DNA of 64,000 nucleotides, taken from assembly GCA_930367215.1 (NCBI GenBank), contig OV884059.1, positions 60,235,393-60,299,392 on the forward strand, written 5' to 3'. The stretch comes from Pollenia angustigena. Lineage: Eukaryota > Arthropoda > Insecta > Diptera > Polleniidae. Made by a program: the position numbers and the translations under genes. How positions within the stretch are numbered: the stretch's first letter is position 1; each line of letters begins with the position of its first letter. Below the pieces are notes generated by a model. That model was not told the origin of the DNA. It saw nothing but the letters and a program-made list of their open reading frames with translations, and did no database searches. This document shows, piece by piece, positions 52,910-63,807 of the stretch.

Positions 52910-54069
52910 GGCTCCACGAAAAGCCCCCAATGAAATAACGCCCAAACGAGAAATGAAATATTCCCCAATTTTTTTTTATACATTTTTGGGTGTTATTTCA
53001 TATGAAAAACTCCCAATTTTTTTGGGCCGTTTTTCATTTTTTTTTGGGAATTATTTCATTCTTCATTTGGGGTTTTCAAATTATGAAATAATCTCCAATG
53101 AAATAACACCCAACAAATTTTTAAAATTCGGGGCTTGTTTCATAGCGTGTTTAATTTGGGTGTTATTTCATTTTTAATTCGGAGGTTATTTCATTTTTAA
53201 CACCAAAGTTAAGTATTGAAATCTGGCTTCGCATACTAAAGTTTTTCTGCGTGACGGCCTGCAGCCGTGCTTAGGGATTTTTTCCTCCAGTAGGACGCGG
53301 CAGGTGGCTTCGCTGAATGAAGTTTTCCTGCGTGCGTCACAAGAATAAAAAAATGTTTTTCAATGATAACTAAGGATTTTCCCTTTTACAGAATGTTGAC
53401 ACCATGCGTAACAATATTCTGAAAAATATGGCTTTATCTCTCATTTCGCAAAATTTTAAATATGACCTTACCTCTCAATGATTGGGCGATAAGACCATAA
53501 CGGCTTTATCTCACATTCAATTGAGCAATAAAGCCATTAAGGCCTTACCTCCCATGGTTAAAAACCACCCCCCCCGTGTAAAGGCCAAACGTAGAAGGCA
53601 AATTGTCTTCCGAACTGCAAAAATAGAGCAGGGCTACAAGGATCTACGGGCGGGTAAAATAACTACAGCAATATTTTTGAACCGAATATATCCTTATTAT
53701 TAAGAAGACGCCTGCGGGCCTCCACACGATTCATTTAGTAATTTTGCGACTTTGCTGTTGGTCCATATTGACTTCATTAAATCCTTGGTGAAACTGACTC
53801 TTTTATGAATTTTGGGTATAATTTCATTTTTGTTGCTGATGGGGTTAATTTCATTGGGGGTTATTTCATTTTCATCATTGGGTGTTATTTCATATGAAAT
53901 AACATCAAAATATTGGGGGTTGTTTCGTTTTCGTTTTGGGGTTTATTTCATTAATTTTTCGATGTTATTTCATTCACTGCTTTTGGGTGTTATTTCCTAT
54001 TTTTTGGGGATTATTTCATTGGGGGCTATTTCCTGGGCGTTATTTCATTGGGGGGCTTTTCGTGGAGCC
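52910..54069. mobile_element. Unclassified DNA element with dense GGGNGTTATTTCAT arrays
   Basis: Ends GGCTCCACGAAAAGCCCCCA and, reversed, the same with one more C, extending about 34 bp to ATGAAATAACGCCC. An exact 8-bp duplication GAAAGAAA flanks it (52902-52909 and 54070-54077). Two arrays, about 52920-53195 and 53805-54060, contain some 20 copies or near-copies of GGGNGTTATTTCAT in both orientations. The middle has a small frame with one stop (53404-53703) and a GC-richer block (53221-53345). I cannot assign it to a known superfamily. Confidence 0.85.
53404..53703 (+). pseudogene. Small unknown frame inside the array element, one TGA
   Basis: From ATG at 53404 the frame runs 25 codons to a TGA at 53479-53481 and then 73 more to TAA. 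The second half has a basic stretch (RVKAKRRRQIVFR) followed by KIEQGYKDLRAGKITTAIFL. It resembles no domain I recognise. It sits centrally between the two motif arrays, where a transposase gene or its remnant would be expected. It may be the decayed end of a longer gene, or chance. Confidence 0.3.
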
Positions 54070-54388
54070 GAAAGAAATACACTTAAAATGTGTAACGTCA
54101 AAGGAATTATTTCCAGTTTATGGCATTTCATAAATATACATATGAAATTACTCCATTTGCGTTTAAAAAGCAAACACTACAAACGAAGCATTTGGCCAGG
54201 AAAACCATAACATTGCTGTAAGCCATATAAGAGAGGAGAAAGGCCTTACTTAGCTCAAAACAATCAACTCATTGATTTTGTAAGTACGATTTTCTTTAAA
54301 CATATTCGTATTTAAAGCAATTTTCACTACACACATAGTTGCACAAATAATATAGAATTTGAGAAAATGTTTCTTTCCTAAATTAATT

Positions 54389-54706
54389 TTATTCAACATT
54401 TTTCGAATTCATTCTATGAGCTAAATTTCAGTTATGTATTTTATAAAGCTTTTTTGTAATAGTTCTATTCCTTAAATTTTTCAGAAATGACTTTATACAC
54501 TACCAGACTATTATATTGTATTTTCTTTTTACATTTTACCTTAGCCTTCCTTTGGAAAGCAATGAGGTATATTAAATGTACAGAAAATACATATAATAGT
54601 CTGGTAGTGTATAAAGTCATTTCTGAAAAATTGAAGGAATAGAAATATTACAAAAAAGCTCAATTTAGCTCATAGAATAAATTCGAAAAATGAAAAATGT
54701 TGAATA
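54389..54706. repeat. Foldback element, arms about 150 bp
   Basis: The left arm (ATTCAACATTTTTCGAATTC, CTATGAGCTAAATT, AGAAATGACTTTATACACTA) is mirrored in the right arm. The loop is about 20-40 bp around CCTTTGGAAAGC. Confidence 0.85.
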
Positions 54707-54787
54707 TAATATAAAGTAACCTTCGGAAGGAAATAATTCCCAGTTTCTAAATTAATTTTCCAATTTTAAATAATTTTTAAATTATTT

Positions 54788-54897
54788 ACGGCTAATTTTA
54801 CCAAGTTCAGCTGTAATTAACTATTACTAAAACAATAGGTTTTTTGACTTTTATAATGAAAGTTAATTAAACCTGAACTTGGTGAAATTGGCCATTA
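54788..54897. mobile_element. TTCACCAAGTTCAG MITE, copy 2
   Basis: Ends GGCTAATTTTACCAAGTTCA and, reversed, GGCCAATTTCACCAAGTTCA. Same arm core as 52743-52857 with different outermost bases. Confidence 0.65.
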
Positions 54898-55990
54898 ATC
54901 TATAAAATCCAAAAAAATAGTTTGGTTTATTTTTATTTCACAAAATCTGAAAATATTTAAAATCAAGTGCAATTGAAAACGATGAATATTTTAAAAAAAA
55001 ATTTTGTAAAAATTTACTTTTCTTTTTCTTATTTCAGTAGTTTAGGTAAAGAAAAGTGGTCCTCAAAGGTATTAGGTATTTTTATAAATTTTGAACACGG
55101 ATAATTTTCCAAATTTGTTTGTTTTCAATTTTACGTGATTTCGATTTCCAGAACATGCCCGAAAATTAAAAAAGTTCTAAAAATTATAATTTCAAAAGAT
55201 TTTGTTATTCGTGCTTAATTCCCAGTTTTTATTCTTGATAAAAACACTTGAAATTTATTGTTGATGGGATAAGCTATTCCTATGCATTTCACTGGTTGCT
55301 TAGGCCAGATCATCAGGAAACTTCATCCATAAAGATTTTAGACAAACTAAAGATATTAAACCAAATAAAACTGTTAAACGTATAAGACTTATAGCAACAG
55401 TTTTACTTGTAACAATATCAAAGCTTAAACAAAATACATCAACAATAAAAAAGTGGGTTTATCTCATCTTACACTCCCCACTACAATCAGTTGAAATTCT
55501 CTCAACATTAATTGTAGTTGTAAGTAGGTTAAGAAAAACAAAATAAAAAACAAACAACAACTTACAAAAGATGTTGTCAATTAAATTAACGATAACTGTT
55601 TTGGAATAAGTATTTTTTAGTACTTACAAAAATTTAGATTTTATTTTTGTCTTTCTCAGGTGTGGAAAGGGAAAGACTATTGGAAGAGGTAGCCATAAAA
55701 TCATAACAACACGAAAATATACCACTGCTACGAGCCACCCATTATAATTTAGATTTATACTGTGTATTTATGAGAAAACAATGACCACAGCGTAAAAACT
55801 CTTATTATTGTAGAACTTTTTTTTTAACACAACATAATTTTTTGTAAGCCAGTTCTGTTAAATATAGACTGAGCAAAAAAAAAAACAGTACAAAGTGTAA
55901 AAAACAGTACATTTGCGTACTGTTTTAGTAGTTGTGTATAAAACAGTACAATTGCAAAAAATCAGTACATGTACTGCTTAAAACAGTATG
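54898..55990. other. Right part of the 3.38-kb hAT, no gene seen
   Basis: AT-rich without a credible frame. Near 55725-55800 a segment (CCATTATAATTTAGATTTATA..) resembles 30580-30640. The last 150 bp carry the AAAACAGTAC subterminal words. Confidence 0.5.
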
Positions 55991-56345
55991 TATGGCAACC
56001 CTACTTACATGTTTCGATTGCAACCACTCAATCTCTTCAGAGGGCTTGCCGTTTAACACTCGCAGCCATCGACGACTGCTGACGTCAATAGTCAAACATC
56101 AATCCTTAAACCAAATTGTATTTAACCTTTGGTAGATCGAAATTTGCTTTGAATGGTTATCCATTTATTTCACATGTTTTTCCTTACTTCCGTTTTCTCG
56201 TACTTTTGTCAAGAATTCTTCTTGAAGTCCAAAGTACATATTTTGTTTCGTTTTTCATTTTTTGTCCTTCTTTTTCTTGTTGACCTTTTTTAGCACAACT
56301 TGAAGGACAAATGCAAACATAGAGCTCGTGCCCTAGCTTTAACAA

Positions 56346-56510
56346 TAATTAGTATTGTGGTTATTTTGTTGAACTATTTATGAAAAATTATCAGTAAAAT
56401 TTTAATTAATTTCATGTTGTTAAATTCCTTTCTTCATAAAAATAATTTAATGAAAATTAAATTCGATGAACTTAAGCCTAATTAAAAATATTAAGAAATG
56501 TTTGAATTTT
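56346..56510. repeat. Inverted relative of 52394-52560
   Basis: AATAATTAGTATTGTGGTTA and the AATTTAATGAAAATTAAATT-type blocks also occur at 52394-52560, partly inverted and rearranged. The two flank the hAT-split SINE-like unit. Confidence 0.65.
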
Positions 56511-56564
56511 AAAACGTTACAGAAAGGCGTCTAAGCAAGCGCTTAATGTATTAATTGGCGGTAA

Positions 56565-56857
56565 CACTCTTTCTTATTAACACAATATACAAATCAATTC
56601 TTTCATGCATACATAAAAAAACAATATCTTCCATCTCGTGGGGTCTACCTATGCTTTGTGTGTGTGACAGCGATAAGTGCAAAAAAATTGTGCGGATGCG
56701 TAAAGGGTTTTTACATGCAAAAATAAAAATATCGTAGAGGCACTTGTTGCTGTCACACGCACATAGCATAGGTAGACGACACGAGATTGAAGATATTGTT
56801 TTTTATGTATGCATGTAAGTATTGATTTGTATGTTGTACTAATAAGAAAGAGTGAAA
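56565..56857. repeat. Hairpin, arms about 120 bp
   Basis: ACTCTTTCTTATTA, ATACAAATCAAT, CATGCATACATAAAAA and GTCTACCTATGCT are mirrored in the right arm (AGCATAGGTAGAC.., TAATAAGAAAGAGT). The loop is about 55 bp. Foldback MITE; both strands give short mirrored frames that are not genes. Confidence 0.85.
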
Positions 56858-57009
56858 CAACCACTCACTACATATTTATTTATAGCGTTTGCTTGAGATA
56901 CATGTACACGACATGTTTTTTACATCTGACTTGTCAACTTTGCATGTCACATGTTGCTGTGCATGTGTGTTACAATTGCTGTTTAACAAAGTTTTTTTTA
57001 ATTATTGTT

Positions 57010-57135
57010 ATTGTGTTTGGCGTATTTAAAAAACGCCTACGACTGTTTGGTAATAGATTAAAGAAAAGAAATTCACATTCTCTTTAATCTATAACCAAAT
57101 AGTCGTAGGCGTATTTTAAATACGCCAAACACAAT
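57010..57135. repeat. Hairpin, arms about 57 bp, loop about 12 bp
   Basis: ATTGTGTTTGGCGTATTTAA at left is mirrored by TTAAATACGCCAAACACAAT at right, continuing through CCTACGAC and TAATAGATTAAAGA. Confidence 0.9.
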
Positions 57136-57174
57136 AAGGGTGAATATTCGATCAAAAACGTACATGTAATTTGC

Positions 57175-57615
57175 CCCTCGTGGTCACAGTTTGAAAAAAA
57201 TACATAGCTAATGTGTCCAAATAAATAAAAACCTTTATATTTTTTAAATTTTATTGAAATCTATTAAATAGTTTCGGAGAGGCAGAAATTGCCCTCTATA
57301 ACCCTTTTAGTCATATTTTTTAAAAAAATACATAGCTTATGTGTCTATGTAAATATGGATCTATCTATGTTTTAAATTTCACTAAGATCTGTTGGATAGT
57401 TTTGGAGAGGAATAAATTGCTCCCTATCTCCCCTCGTTATCCTATTTTTTAAATAAATACATAGCTCAAGTGTCTATATAAATATGAATCTATCTATGTT
57501 TTAAATTTCATTAAAATCTGTCAGATAGCTTCGGAGAGCAGAAATTGCTGCTTCCCACCCCTCGTGGTCCTATTTTTTATAAAAATGTATAGCTTATGTG
57601 TAGTTTTACATAGGT
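57175..57615. repeat. Tandem repeat, period 128-129 bp, about 3.5 units
   Basis: Unit starts (TACATAGCT) fall at 57201, 57329, 57458 and 57586. Each unit contains CTATCTATG or its relative, AAATTTCA, GGAGAG and CCCCTCGT.{2}TCCTATTTTTTA-type words. GGAGAGGCA and CTATCTCCCCTCGTTATCCT also occur in the arms of the 50649-52322 inverted repeat. Confidence 0.9.
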
Positions 57616-58069
57616 ACGGCTGATGTTACGGACAAATTTATTTTAAATATCATAAATTATATGTACATAGTCCCATACCTGCCTAGTGACAAAGCACATT
57701 TTTGGTAAATTTTTTTTCATTGTTACACAGAAGTGCCAAAAATACTGAAGGTATTTTTTTAAACATGGATATTTTATTTGTATGGCAGATAACCAAAACA
57801 CATTCATGGATATTGAATAACATCTGCATAACATTCATGTATTTTTGTTTACTGAATGTGGTTGCGTGAAGATATTGCCGTGCATAAGTATAAGTAATAG
57901 CCATACTTTTTGCGTTATTAATTTGTGTATACACAATAACGAAAAGCGTGGGTAAATACCTCTGTATATTATTCTTATGGGTAGTTGTTGTCATTCTCTG
58001 GTGTGTATATTGAGATCAGTGATGTCAATTGTGGTTGTATTGATTTATATTAGTATTAGTGAATAAAGA
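57616..58069. other. Non-coding stretch, nothing recognised
   Basis: AT-rich, only short frames without domain similarity. Confidence 0.5.
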
Positions 58070-58495
58070 CCCTGCAAATAATAGGACCAGTCCAAACACG
58101 CGTGTAAAGAGTAGTCCACAAGGGACCAGGACTAGTCCACAAGTAACCCAAACGTATGGAAAAAACCTGGTCTATTTAACATTACGATGTCCTAGGAGAG
58201 GACCATATAACCCACCTTTGGACCACTAAGGAGTAGTTTTAAAACTACTCCATGGTATATAACCCACCTTTGGACCAGTAAGGAGTAGTTTTAAAACTAC
58301 TCCATGGTATACTCAAGAGGATTAGTTTTGAAGTCGTTTAAACACGAAAGCATGTCGTTAAAAAACGAAGACATGTCGTCTCACTACAAACACTTTTTAA
58401 CAATGGCATGGTCCATGCTTGCATTACATCGGACTAGTCCATGGAGTAGTCCATTTTATCAAAATGGGTCAGGTGGTCCAATTTTATTTGCAGGG
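58070..58495. mobile_element. Unclassified MITE with CCCTGCA ends, copy 2
   Basis: Ends CCCTGCAAATAATAGGACC and, reversed, CCCTGCAAATAAAATTGGAC. It shares the ACGACATGTCTTCGTTTTTT-type and GTAATGTTAAATAG-type core with 44424-44720 in the opposite orientation. It contains a 52-bp tandem duplication at 58205-58308; each unit includes a perfect 22-bp palindrome built on GGAGTAGTTTT and its complement. Confidence 0.75.
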
Positions 58496-58840
58496 GAGAC
58501 AAGTACTCTTAATAAAAATAGAAAAATACGTAAGCATCCGCCGCATGTGCACTCATCGCTTGATAATCGACTAGAGTTGTGTCGGTCATGAACGAACTAG
58601 TTCAATTGAACGGGTCAGTCAGATGAACGATGAACGGCCGTTCAGTTTCATCGTTCAATTCCGTTCAATCGGTCACTTGCATGGATCACTTAGGTCTTTT
58701 TAGTCAGTCGGTCACTTGCTTACCAAACAACTGGTTGAAAAGAAACAACAATACTATTGTGATGTATATGTGATGCCATTATAATATTCTTATTTCATTT
58801 ACTCATTGATACATTCTTTTACACATTTTCATAATACGAT

Positions 58841-60207
58841 CAGGGTTGTCAAGTTTCTTGGCGACTTAATTTTCAATTTGGCGACATGCGATTTATTTTT
58901 GGCTGATTTTAAAATATATGGCGATTTTGTTGTAAATTTGATAATACTAACTGCCTATTTCACGATGTCAATCGAACGTTTACGTTCGCACAAATAACAT
59001 GTAAACCAAAAACAAATTTTTTAATTTTTTCTTTTAATTTTACCTGAAGCGTTTACATATGAAACATTAGAAGTCAGACGAAAATTAATACTTGTATGTA
59101 AACTACAAAAAGTAAGAAAGAGAAATGAAAAAAATGTCCAGTACAGATAGTCATGTACAAAACACTCTACCTTTTCGACCCCTCGCCATCAAACTTCGTC
59201 TGTACAGCAAGAAATGTCCCTAGTGTAAATTGGGACTAATGGGTTTTAAAACGCGTTTAAGCTAAATGTTATTACATTAGAGATGATTAAGATGACAGAT
59301 TATTAAGAAAAAAACCCAACAAACAAATTAATATTTCTTTTAAGTATTAAAAATGGATAAAAAATACTTTATAAAGTTATCAGAAGATTATTTTAAACAT
59401 ATTAATGATAAAATTGTAAAAATTTATGAATTATTTAAGAAAAAAAAAAAAAAACAAAACGTTAAGCAGAGTTAAAGAACCCAAGTGTGAGCATAGTATA
59501 AGCCATGAATTTGTTTTGAGACTCGTATACAAATTTACCGTTTGTTATTTGGAAATACTATTTCAATGTGGTATTCCATGTAATATAAATTAGTTTTTGA
59601 AAAAATATATAGCTATAAGGATACGTCCGGTACGTACCATTTTAAAGAACTCTTTATGTGCATGTTATTCCAATTGTTAATGTCTGTGTTGAAAGAGTTA
59701 TTTTTAATAATTAACTCCACTAAAACTCGCTTTCAAAATTGAGTGCAGTATAAACTTCTTGGCACATTATTACGAGCTATAAATTATATGAATGTAAATA
59801 GCACGTTAATACCTTCACATGATAACTGAATCGTACACATTGTTTTCCAAAAAAACAGTAAGAATGCCTTACCGGTGAAATGTATAGCATTTTAGATATA
59901 TATCCAATATTTATTTAATACTAACCACAAGAAATCGTTTTGCTGCTTTAGTTAGACTATTGTAAACTATTGTACCTTTTTTGTGTTCACCAAACATTTT
60001 AATTAAACAATTTATGTATCAACGCGACTTTTTCCCATTTTTGGCAAATTTTAGCAAATAGGAAGATATTTATTTTTTAGGATTTATAAAAAATATTTTT
60101 AAAACTGGTAAAGATATATTTTATATTGTCAAAAACGCAAAAAAAGGCTTTGGCGATTTTGAACAATAAATTTGTCAAAAAAGATCAAAATTAATCCGAC
60201 AACCCTG
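58841..60207. mobile_element. hAT-like element with CAGGGTTGTC ends, non-coding
   Basis: Left end CAGGGTTGTCAAG, right end reversed CAGGGTTGTCGGA. TTGGCGA words recur just inside both ends. Flanking 8-mers do not match. The interior has no transposase frame. Confidence 0.65.
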
Positions 60208-60511
60208 GCTGCTATTCACAATTTTACATGAGCGTTGCCAGTTGTTCTTAATATAAAACCCGTCAAATGCAAATTTTTTATTTGAGCAAAAAAATGTATA
60301 CATATTTCATTTATTTTTTAAATTAGACCTTAAAATAAATAACCAAATTCAATATTCGACAACTTTATTAATTAAAGCTTAGTCAAGTTTTAGAGCACGA
60401 AATTATTAGGGAAAGCCCATTTTTAATGTAGATATAACTAAAGCATTCGTTTATTAATGATGCCCCTAATTTTTAAAAAAGAAACCTGGTCGTGTTCGTA
60501 CCTAACAGTTA

Positions 60512-60653
60512 GTGCCGGTTCACACACGTCAAGTTTTACTCGTCAAGTCTTGAGCTTTTATGAGAGAAGGGAAAAGAGAATGCCATTTCATTTCCCCTCT
60601 CTCCAAAAAACTCAAGACTTGACGAGTCAAACTTGACGTGTGTGAACCGGCAC
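60512..60653. mobile_element. Palindromic MITE, 142 bp, TTA-flanked (Harbinger-like)
   Basis: Ends GTGCCGGTTCACACACGTCA and, reversed, GTGCCGGTTCACACACGTCA, with arms of more than 40 bp. TTA on both sides. Confidence 0.9.
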
Positions 60654-61122
60654 TTATCTTTACCTATTTCAACAATCATTTAGCATATATGTTTTATCCT
60701 TCAGTTTTCATTAAAAAATGACAGCTTTTATACTATTAATTACTATGCACTGCTAGATTTCTTTTTGTAGAAATTACAGGCAAAAGACTGGTTAAATAAA
60801 AAAAAATATTAGTTTATAAGAATCTACTTATGCATTTAAATTGCTTTTATTTAACTTGCAATGTATGTTTGTGGGTAAAATCTTGCAACTCAAATTTAAA
60901 GCAGATTACTCGAACCGATTTAGCTGACATTTTGTAACATATGTTCAGTTTGGATGAAAATGCATGGTTAACTGTGTAAAGTTATTATACATCTAACATG
61001 TATTGACAAGCAACATGCTTTTATATCATATAAATTGATTAATGACATTATAAGTTCGAAAAACAGGCAGTAAAATTTTTTAAGTAATTATTTCTCTTTA
61101 AATAAAGTTACCTAAACATTTA

Positions 61123-62105
61123 CAGCCGTATTCATAAACATTTTAAACTCCATTTCAAATCTGTTTTAAGCATAAATCGTTAAAATTGTATTCATAAACG
61201 AATATTACCTTAAAAACCCTATTTTAAACCTTGTGTAAATAAGCGAATTTTAAAATTGGTTCGACCCTTGTTTAAACCTATTTTTAAATGACATTTTTGC
61301 TTTTTGCTGTGTGTTTATGGTCATTTTGAACATTTTTGTATTTAAACATTAAAAATAAAATGAAATTCAAAAATATGTATGTATGAAAAATGTATATTAT
61401 TTATATATTTTTCAATTTCACAAATTAAAGCTCAAAAAATTATTAATTGTACATTATGAACTAGTGATGTGTAAACGATCAAAATAAATAAAATAAAACT
61501 CGTTATTTGAGTACTTTTTGATATCAGCAATAAAATCATCATCTAAATTGCACTTTGTTTTGTTTTGTTAGAACTCTTTATTTTTTTAAATATAACTGAA
61601 CAACCTAAACAAAAGCGGCAAGCGTTTTTTTAAAAATTAAAATTTTATTTAAATACAATTTCAATAAAACAAACCGACATAGCGATCTGTAAGATTTATC
61701 AGCCGGGTAAGATTTATCAGCCGGGTGGTTTCTAATTCGCATTCTAATGGTTTGTTTCGTATAAATTGTATGCAAATGAGAAGTTTTGAAATACAAAAAA
61801 CGCTTCCGCACTTATTTAGGTAGCTCAGTAAGAGACAACTATTCATATATAAAAAACAATTTTTTTCTCACACACGACAAAAAAAATTTTAGATACGAAT
61901 ACGAGTATGAATTAATAACCACTGTTTTACATCATTATGATTCATGTGACAAATAAAAGAGATAGCGTTGCCACCATCAAATTAAAAAATACGGTAAAAC
62001 GTTTATTAGTTAAAATGCTGATTATGAATACGAATTTAAAAAAAAGCTTTTTTAGGCTTAAAATGTTTTTTAACTAAAATTATGATTTTTTTATGAATAC
62101 GGCTG
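61123..62105. mobile_element. Harbinger-like MITE, 983 bp, CAGCCGTATTCATAAA ends
   Basis: Left end CAGCCGTATTCATAAA, right end reversed identical for 16 bases, flanked by TTA. The interior has an 18-bp tandem duplication (AAGATTTATCAGCCGGGT) near 61692-61727. No transposase. Confidence 0.82.
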
Positions 62106-63125
62106 TTAGAATATGAGAACACCAAACAAGTATGAAAACCGCCACGTTTAGCGAGAAATCACTACATATGGCAGCCCAGATTGTACTATGAAATTTTCTA
62201 AACAATGTGGCAAATTGCCACTGGCAATGTGTTAAAAGAAACAAATATAGTATACTGGTACAACATAAACATTTTAATAGTATTGTTTCTTTTCAATCAG
62301 TTGTTGGGTAAACCAAAAAACAACTCAGAATTTTTCGTTTATTGTTTTCTATTTTTGGGTACACTCAAAAAGTTGTACAGTAACTGAATGTAATTTACTA
62401 AAATCATTTTCCGTAGAGTTAAAACTTAATAAAATTTGTTATTTTATAATTAAACTAATTCTTTAACTATTTCTATATGTTTCTCCAAAAAATATATGTT
62501 CAGTTATTTTTTATGCATAAAATAAAACTGAAATACTTAACTGCAAAGATATTTTAAATTATTTTATTATTTACATACATACTTATAGGAACATGTGCAC
62601 ATAAATTAAAAAACACAAATTTTTCGCTGATTTGGTAGGAAATAATGACAGGTATAAATACTGTTTTAGCTGTTTTAGTATGTAATTTAAATTGAGTTAA
62701 AATTAATTGAAAAAACCTTTGAATGTATTTTTTGTAGTTTGTACATTGAAATAACAAAAATTTATTAATTTTTAAAGAATTTCTCCGTTTTAAAATTAAC
62801 ATTAAAAAATAGCCGCAAAATTCCTTTATTTTAAATGAAATTTAAGTTTTTCAAACTTAATATTATTTTGAATTTACCTACATAATATTTTGAGTGTAAC
62901 ATCAAACAAATATGCTATACTTGTTTCTTTTAACACATTGCCGTATTCAATCAATTGTGAATGAATGAACGAAATCCACAAAAGACCGACTGACACAAAA
63001 GATAAACTGACCCAAAAGACAAGTGACCCGAAATGAACGACTGAACGAAGTGAACGAACTCGTTCACTGTTTTGAATTGAACGTTAATGACCGATCACCT
63101 AAATGAACGATTAAGCCCAAGACTA
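62106..63125. other. Right part of the 4.55-kb hAT, no gene seen
   Basis: AT-rich; the last 180 bp carry GAACGA-type subterminal words. Confidence 0.5.
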
Positions 63126-63133
63126 TAATCGAC

Positions 63134-63807
63134 GACTGAATTGTGTACTCTCGTGCACTAAATGAAAGAGCGTAAGCAAGGTATATTTATAGCAGTGATG
63201 TCAATTATGATTGCGTTGGTGAGATTACTCTTATCTCTTACATGCCCAGCGGGCGAAATATGCGGTTGCGAGGCCTTATTAAAGACCTTTTCTAAGGGTC
63301 ATCTATGTTCGATTAAATTGTTGGGAATCAGGTAAGGTATTAAAACTTACAAAACATTTTCATGAAAGGGCGATGCAAACACCAGGGCCAGCATTATGCG
63401 AGGAAATATAGTTCATGCTTTCCATTCATTTTTCATCAGACCATTTAAAGTTAACTTACATTTATTGCTATGAAGACTTAAAAGCAATAAATAATAATAC
63501 AATTATCGAAAAATGTTGAGTTATGGACAGACACAATCAGTTATTATTTAAATAAATTTAATTTGGAACCTCAGAAACTTTGCTTATTTTTTGGAAAAAT
63601 TGCGCAGTTCACAATATTTGAAGTCTTTTTACAACCTAATACAATTCTTTCCAATATTTTTCGTTTTTTGCTCAACATACCTTTGCGAATTCTAACAATG
63701 AAAATTCATTTGCTCATACTAATGCAAATATTAAGTTTAGAAATATTCTGTAAGTATTTACCACCATTATAAAAAGAGAAGATTTTACTAGCCTATAATA
63801 AATACTT
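63134..63807. other. Non-coding stretch before the edge hAT gene
   Basis: Contains TATATTTATAGCAGTGATGTCAAT-like sequence near 63181-63210 resembling 58010-58035. No domain was recognised in its short frames. Confidence 0.4.

Larger units (their letters stand above)
52623..56003. mobile_element. Non-autonomous hAT, 3.38 kb with nested elements
   Basis: Ends TAGGGTAGCCAG and, reversed, TAGGGTTGCCAT, flanked by a perfect 8-bp duplication CTTACATG (52615-52622 and 56004-56011). Subterminal AAAACAGTAC-type words occur three times at left and about six times at right, likely transposase sites. No hAT transposase frame was recognised. Nested inside are two TTCACCAAGTTCAG MITEs, the GGGNGTTATTTCAT element and a foldback. 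Confidence 0.9.
58572..63125. mobile_element. Non-autonomous hAT, 4.55 kb
   Basis: Ends TAGAGTTGTG and, reversed, TAGTCTTGGG, flanked by a perfect 8-bp duplication TAATCGAC (58564-58571 and 63126-63133). Subterminal GAACGA/TCGTTC words are dense in the first 110 bp and last 180 bp. No transposase was recognised. Nested: a CAGGGTTGTC element (58841-60207), a TTA-flanked MITE (60512-60653) and a TTA-flanked 983-bp element (61123-62105). Confidence 0.85.

Noticed and set aside
57175..57615. CRISPR-like array
   Set aside because: The repeats are directly adjoining 128-bp units without unique spacers, in an insect transposon context.
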